Shown here in pieces: positions 60,011 to 64,000 of a stretch of 64,000 bases of DNA (its first letter is position 1; every line of letters starts with the position of its first letter). Source of the DNA: Filimonas effusa (lineage in GTDB: Bacteria > Bacteroidota > Bacteroidia > Chitinophagales > Chitinophagaceae); contig NZ_SDHZ01000001.1 in assembly GCF_004118675.1 (NCBI RefSeq), positions 806,001 to 870,000 of the forward strand, given 5' to 3'. The notes beneath the pieces were generated by a model, which was not told the DNA's origin, did not search any database, and saw only the letters and a list, made by a program, of their open reading frames with translations. The translations under genes and the position numbers were made by a program.

Positions 60011-63000
60011 ATGAGAAAACTTTACCTGTTCTTTTACATGTTTTTATTTTTGTTTTTCCTGGTGCTGTTATTGCCGGCGTCATCCTCTTTTGCGCAAACC
60101 AGTATCAGTATTGGCACGGGAACTACGGGCAATTCCGGTACTACTTATCCTTGCCCATTGCAGGATTATTTTGAAGGTAGTCGTATGCAATATCTTTACA
60201 GGGCTACGGAGTTGACTGCCGCGGGTATGACTGCCGGCAGTATTTCCAATGTTAAATTCAATGTAACTGCGCTTAATGGCGCCACCAAGATTGAAAATTA
60301 TTCAATCAGGATCGGTAGTACACTTGCTTCGTCTTTAACCGATACCAATTGGGTCGCAGTAACAGGCCCGGTGTATGGTCCTATTGACTATACACCTGTT
60401 GTAGGGTTAAATACATTTATTTTTTCTGCACCGTTTATGTGGGACGGTTCCAGTAATATTATTATAGAGGTTTGTAACGGGTCTCCCAACGCTCCTTCGG
60501 TTACAACCTTTTCTAATAACCCTACTGTGCCCTGGACTACAGGTTTGTCCTTTAACGGGTCGCATACCTTTCGGGTAGACGGAACGGTGGGGCCATTTTG
60601 TGATACAACGGCTACAATAAATAATGGGACGCAAACAACGCGTCCCAATATTATTTTTACCTGGCAGGCATTTGGAGGCTGTACTATTCCACCTGTAGGA
60701 GGAACTGCTGTCAGGCTGCCTTTAGGAAACGTTTGCGAGAATACCCAGGTAGCGTTAACGCTTAGTGGTAACAGTTTAGGTGGAGCGCAAACTTACCAGT
60801 GGCAGAAGTCGGCTACATCGGGAGCCGGGTTTACGGATGTGGGAAGCCCCGGTACTGTACCTGGTACTACAGTGACTGCTACCATTGGTACTTCCTATTA
60901 CAGGTGTGCTGTATCCTGTGGCGGCAGTACGGCGTATTCGGCAGAGGTTACGGTTGTGGGTATCCCTGCATTGCCAACAGGTAATTATACGATCAATTCC
61001 GGCAGCCCAACCGGCGGCAATAATTTCAACAGCTTTAACGCCGCAATAGCAGCTATGTCCTGCGGTATAACCGGACCCGTTACGTTTGATGTAACTACCG
61101 TGGGGGCTGTTTATAATGAACAGGTTATCATTCCAGAAATATTAGGTGTTTCTGCTACAAATACAATTACTTTTAAGGGCAATGGCAATACGCTTGAGTT
61201 TGTTGCAACTGCTTCGGGACAACGTGCCACGCTTAAGCTCGACGGGGCAGATTATATTACTTTTGATAGTCTTAATATTGTTGCTGCTGCGACCACTTCT
61301 TCCCAATACGGCTATGGCGTGCAGCTTATCAATAATGCAGATAATAATACTTTCAACAGGTGTAAGATCACTTCTCATCCCAGCTTTACCTCAACCAGCT
61401 TTGCCGGCATAGTAGTAAACTCTATCGCTACGGGGGCAACTACATCAGGTGCTACGTTATGTGATAATAATACTTTCAGTAATAATATTATTTCCGGTGG
61501 CTACTACGGTATTACACTTGTGGGTGGTTCATCGGATGCTATTGCTGGAAACAAAATTACCGGCAATACCATCCAGGATTTTGAATATTACGGTATTTAC
61601 TCGACTTACTCCAATGGAACACTTATACAAGGTAATCATATTGCGCGACCGAATCGTATTGCCACCAATGCGTTTAATGCTGTTTATCTTGGTTCAGGTG
61701 TGGTGGGAGTTAACGTGCTGGCGAACAGGATATACGATCCTATGGGGGGCAATAATAGTTCTACGGATATTATGTATGGTATCAGATTCGACGGCGCCGG
61801 CGGCACTTCTGCGGCCCCGAATACTGTAGCTAACAATATTCTCTATGACTTTAATGGGGCGGGTGCCATTTATGGCCTTTATACTACCGCCTCGCCTTAC
61901 ACCCGCTTTTATCATAATACTGTTTCTCTTGATAATGCCAATAATAATTCGTCGGGGCTAACAAGAGGATTTCATGAGGGGACCTCAGCTACAGGTGTTG
62001 AGCTTAAAAACAATATCATTACAATTTCAAGAGGCGGTGGAGGTACTAACTATGCTATATATATACCTACGGGTAGTACCCTGGTTTCTGACTATAATAA
62101 TCTTTATATAGTTGCCGGTGGAAGTAATGCCATTGGATACAGGGGATCTGCTCTGACTGGTTTGTCGGATTGGCAGAATGAAACCGGTTTGGATAAACTA
62201 TCGGTATCTATAAATCCTCAGTATACGGCTCCGGGATCAGGTAATTTTCTGCCGGGAGCTGCTCCCGCATGGGACAATCTTGGTGATCCTGTGGGTATAG
62301 CTAACGATATAAACGGGGCTTTAAGAAGTACTTCTGTTCCTGATCTTGGTGCATATGAAAATGCTATTAGTGTATGTACCACGCCGCCTGTAGCGGGAGA
62401 TGTGTTGGGAAGTTCAACTATCTGTAAAAACCAGGCGTTTTCAATTTCACTAAGGAATGGTACGGCCGGATCGGGGCAAACCTATCAATGGCAGTCTTCC
62501 GCTGATAATATTACTTTCACCAATATACCAGGTGCAACAAGTGTGAAGTATGCGACTACACCTCCGTTGGATGATAGCTTGTTCTATCGTTGTGTGGTGA
62601 CTTGTAATGGTATGTCATCGGTTTCGGATACCCTTAAGGTGAATTTCTTCCTTTGTTATTGTAGTTCTGTTCCAACATATACCGCAGATACGGAAATTTT
62701 TAATGTTACGCTGAACGGAGCTTCTAACAGCTCTACCTGTGATGTCGTAGCACCGGGACAGGGCTCTATTCTTGCCAGGTATTCCAATTTTTATCCCAAC
62801 GGTCCTCTTACAACCTTAGTGCAGGGCTCAACAGTTCCTTTTAGTGTGCTGCACGAAGACTGCACGCCTAATATTTACTATAATGCGGCATGTGCTATCT
62901 GGATAGACTTTAACAGGGATGGGGATTTTGAGGATGCGGGAGAAAAGGTTTTTGTAGAGAATGCAACAGTGCTGGGACCTCGTTTGATTAATGGTAATAT

Positions 63001-64000
63001 ATCAATACCGCTTGGTGCGGTGCCAGGTGTTACGGGTATGCGCATTATACTGGCGGAAGGTTATTCTGGTGCTGATCTGAAGCCTTGTATGAGTTATGCT
63101 TATGGCGAAACAGAAGATTACTTTGTTACTATAAAGGCGGCTGAACCTTGTGTTGGTATTCCAACGGCGGGAGCTGCAACTAGTTCCAAAAACTTTGTGT
63201 GCCCTGGTGAAACATTCGACCTGACAATCACCGGTACTCCGATTGCAACCGGCCTTACCTATCAATGGCAACAATCTTCAGATAATGCTACCTGGACTAA
63301 CATTTCCGGGGCAAATTCGACACAGCTTCAATTAACCCAGCAGGTGACTACTTACTACAGGTATATCATCACTTGTGTTAACGGCGGTGCTTCTACCAAC
63401 GCCCCATCTGTACTGATTTCCTCTCCGGGAATAGTGTCAGGGAATTACTCTATTAATAATGCTGTGCCGACCGGTGGTACTAATTTCCGCTCGTTTAACG
63501 ATGCCTACGATTTTATCAAGTGTGGCATCAATGGCAGTGTTACGTTTAATGTTGAGCCAGGCAGCGGGCCTTATAATGAACAGCTGATCATGAAGCCAAT
63601 ACCGGGCGCTTCTGCTGTCAATACAGTTACATTTAATGGTAATGGAGCCACTATCAGTTACCGTTCTATCAATAATACGGAGAGGGCTGTTATTAAACTT
63701 GACGGGGCCGATCATATTATTTTCGATAGCCTGGTAATTTCCGCTTCCGGGTCTTCTTCTGCCGAATATGGATTTGGTGTGCAGTTAATTAATAATGCAG
63801 ATTCAAATATTGTAAGAAAATGTATTGTAAATATTAATACCAGCTCTACTTCAAGCAACTATGCAGGTATTGTGATCAGTGCTTCGGCTTCTTCGGCAAC
63901 GTCCAGCGGAACTGCATCGGCGTGTGATGGCAACTTGTTTGAAGGTAATACTATCACAGGTGGCTATTATGGCTTTACCATGGTAGGCGGCTCAGGAACT
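60011..64000 (+). CDS. Giant beta-helix surface protein, N-terminal 1330 codons (runs off the window)
   Basis: An open frame from the ATG at 60011 to the window end with no stop. The signal peptide is very hydrophobic and ends SSSFAQ (about 29). An N-terminal beta-sandwich follows (about 30-220), then an Ig-like domain (about 225-315) and a beta-helix module starting near 323 (TGNYTINSGSPTGGNNFNSF). After a second Ig-like domain comes a GEVED-type domain (about 882-1041; IWIDFNRDGDFEDAGEKVF, AYGETEDYFVTI), a third Ig-like domain and a second beta-helix module from about 1143. It is a clear paralogue of the protein at 37771 but has the GEVED domain, which that one lacks. A T9SS C-terminal domain is expected beyond the window. 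Confidence 0.9.
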   Translation, partial: MRKLYLFFYMFLFLFFLVLLLPASSSFAQTSISIGTGTTGNSGTTYPCPLQDYFEGSRMQYLYRATELTAAGMTAGSISNVKFNVTALNGATKIENYSIRIGSTLASSLTDTNWVAVTGPVYGPIDYTPVVGLNTFIFSAPFMWDGSSNIIIEVCNGSPNAPSVTTFSNNPTVPWTTGLSFNGSHTFRVDGTVGPFCDTTATINNGTQTTRPNIIFTWQAFGGCTIPPVGGTAVRLPLGNVCENTQVALTLSGNSLGGAQTYQWQKSATSGAGFTDVGSPGTVPGTTVTATIGTSYYRCAVSCGGSTAYSAEVTVVGIPALPTGNYTINSGSPTGGNNFNSFNAAIAAMSCGITGPVTFDVTTVGAVYNEQVIIPEILGVSATNTITFKGNGNTLEFVATASGQRATLKLDGADYITFDSLNIVAAATTSSQYGYGVQLINNADNNTFNRCKITSHPSFTSTSFAGIVVNSIATGATTSGATLCDNNTFSNNIISGGYYGITLVGGSSDAIAGNKITGNTIQDFEYYGIYSTYSNGTLIQGNHIARPNRIATNAFNAVYLGSGVVGVNVLANRIYDPMGGNNSSTDIMYGIRFDGAGGTSAAPNTVANNILYDFNGAGAIYGLYTTASPYTRFYHNTVSLDNANNNSSGLTRGFHEGTSATGVELKNNIITISRGGGGTNYAIYIPTGSTLVSDYNNLYIVAGGSNAIGYRGSALTGLSDWQNETGLDKLSVSINPQYTAPGSGNFLPGAAPAWDNLGDPVGIANDINGALRSTSVPDLGAYENAISVCTTPPVAGDVLGSSTICKNQAFSISLRNGTAGSGQTYQWQSSADNITFTNIPGATSVKYATTPPLDDSLFYRCVVTCNGMSSVSDTLKVNFFLCYCSSVPTYTADTEIFNVTLNGASNSSTCDVVAPGQGSILARYSNFYPNGPLTTLVQGSTVPFSVLHEDCTPNIYYNAACAIWIDFNRDGDFEDAGEKVFVENATVLGPRLINGNISIPLGAVPGVTGMRIILAEGYSGADLKPCMSYAYGETEDYFVTIKAAEPCVGIPTAGAATSSKNFVCPGETFDLTITGTPIATGLTYQWQQSSDNATWTNISGANSTQLQLTQQVTTYYRYIITCVNGGASTNAPSVLISSPGIVSGNYSINNAVPTGGTNFRSFNDAYDFIKCGINGSVTFNVEPGSGPYNEQLIMKPIPGASAVNTVTFNGNGATISYRSINNTERAVIKLDGADHIIFDSLVISASGSSSAEYGFGVQLINNADSNIVRKCIVNINTSSTSSNYAGIVISASASSATSSGTASACDGNLFEGNTITGGYYGFTMVGGSGT

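Noticed and set aside
59826-60014. 62-codon GTG frame overlapping the start of the giant gene by ATGA
   Set aside because: The overlap looks like coupling, but the sequence is a T-rich run giving a random hydrophobic stretch. There is no ATG start, and no equivalent exists before the paralogous gene at 37771.

Overview
The window looks like chromosomal DNA of a Bacteroidota bacterium, most likely Chitinophagaceae or a close relative. Supporting signs are type IX secretion system (T9SS) proteins with gliding-motility type B C-terminal domains, PorP/SprF partners, the bacillithiol gene bshB1, a DUF4294 gene, several TAnnTTTG-type -7 promoter boxes, few Shine-Dalgarno sequences, and a CcmE with a cysteine in place of the haem-binding histidine. 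I saw no rRNA, tRNA, CRISPR array or transposase gene.

Layout. 1-8 kb: folC, a TonB-type energy transducer, a TauE/SafE permease, an ArnT-like glycosyltransferase, a radical SAM protein, a small membrane protein and an arginase-fold enzyme. 8-11 kb: ccmE and ccmF for cytochrome c maturation. 11-16 kb: two small lipoproteins, then DUF4294-bshB1, and a desaturase-aguB-aguA run; aguB and aguA are the two later steps that turn agmatine into putrescine. 16.3-18.6 kb: a foreign-looking, AT-rich cassette holding the C-terminal end of an RHS protein plus an overlapping lipoprotein gene. It is bracketed by a perfect 17-bp direct repeat, one copy of which spans the start codon of the next gene, an acyl-CoA dehydrogenase. 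19-26 kb: a ricin-lectin/metalloprotease lipoprotein, a secreted protein with a DxDDT motif, a YggS-type PLP protein, a Nudix hydrolase and an S9 peptidase. 26-33 kb: a TetR regulator and a complete RND efflux operon, with three copies of a TAAC-N3-GTTA palindrome around the regulator and in front of the pump. 33-34.5 kb: cysM and a DgkA-type kinase.

34.5-64 kb is the most distinctive part: a surface-protein locus. A LuxR-type response regulator and a TPR histidine kinase are divergent from a rightward run of two very large T9SS type B proteins (3544 and about 1554 aa), a PorP/SprF protein, a PorE-like OmpA protein and a second PorP/SprF protein. A second, closely paralogous TPR histidine kinase follows in convergent orientation. 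It is in turn divergent from another giant beta-helix protein that runs off the window end. The two kinase/giant-protein intergenic regions share a promoter-like block (CTRGTAYTTACCCTAGT placed exactly 38 bp upstream of a TAnnTTTG box). This suggests a duplicated kinase-plus-adhesin unit under common control.

Limits: all assignments come from reading sequence and motif knowledge; no database search was run. Promoters, operators and the noncoding RNA candidate are predictions.
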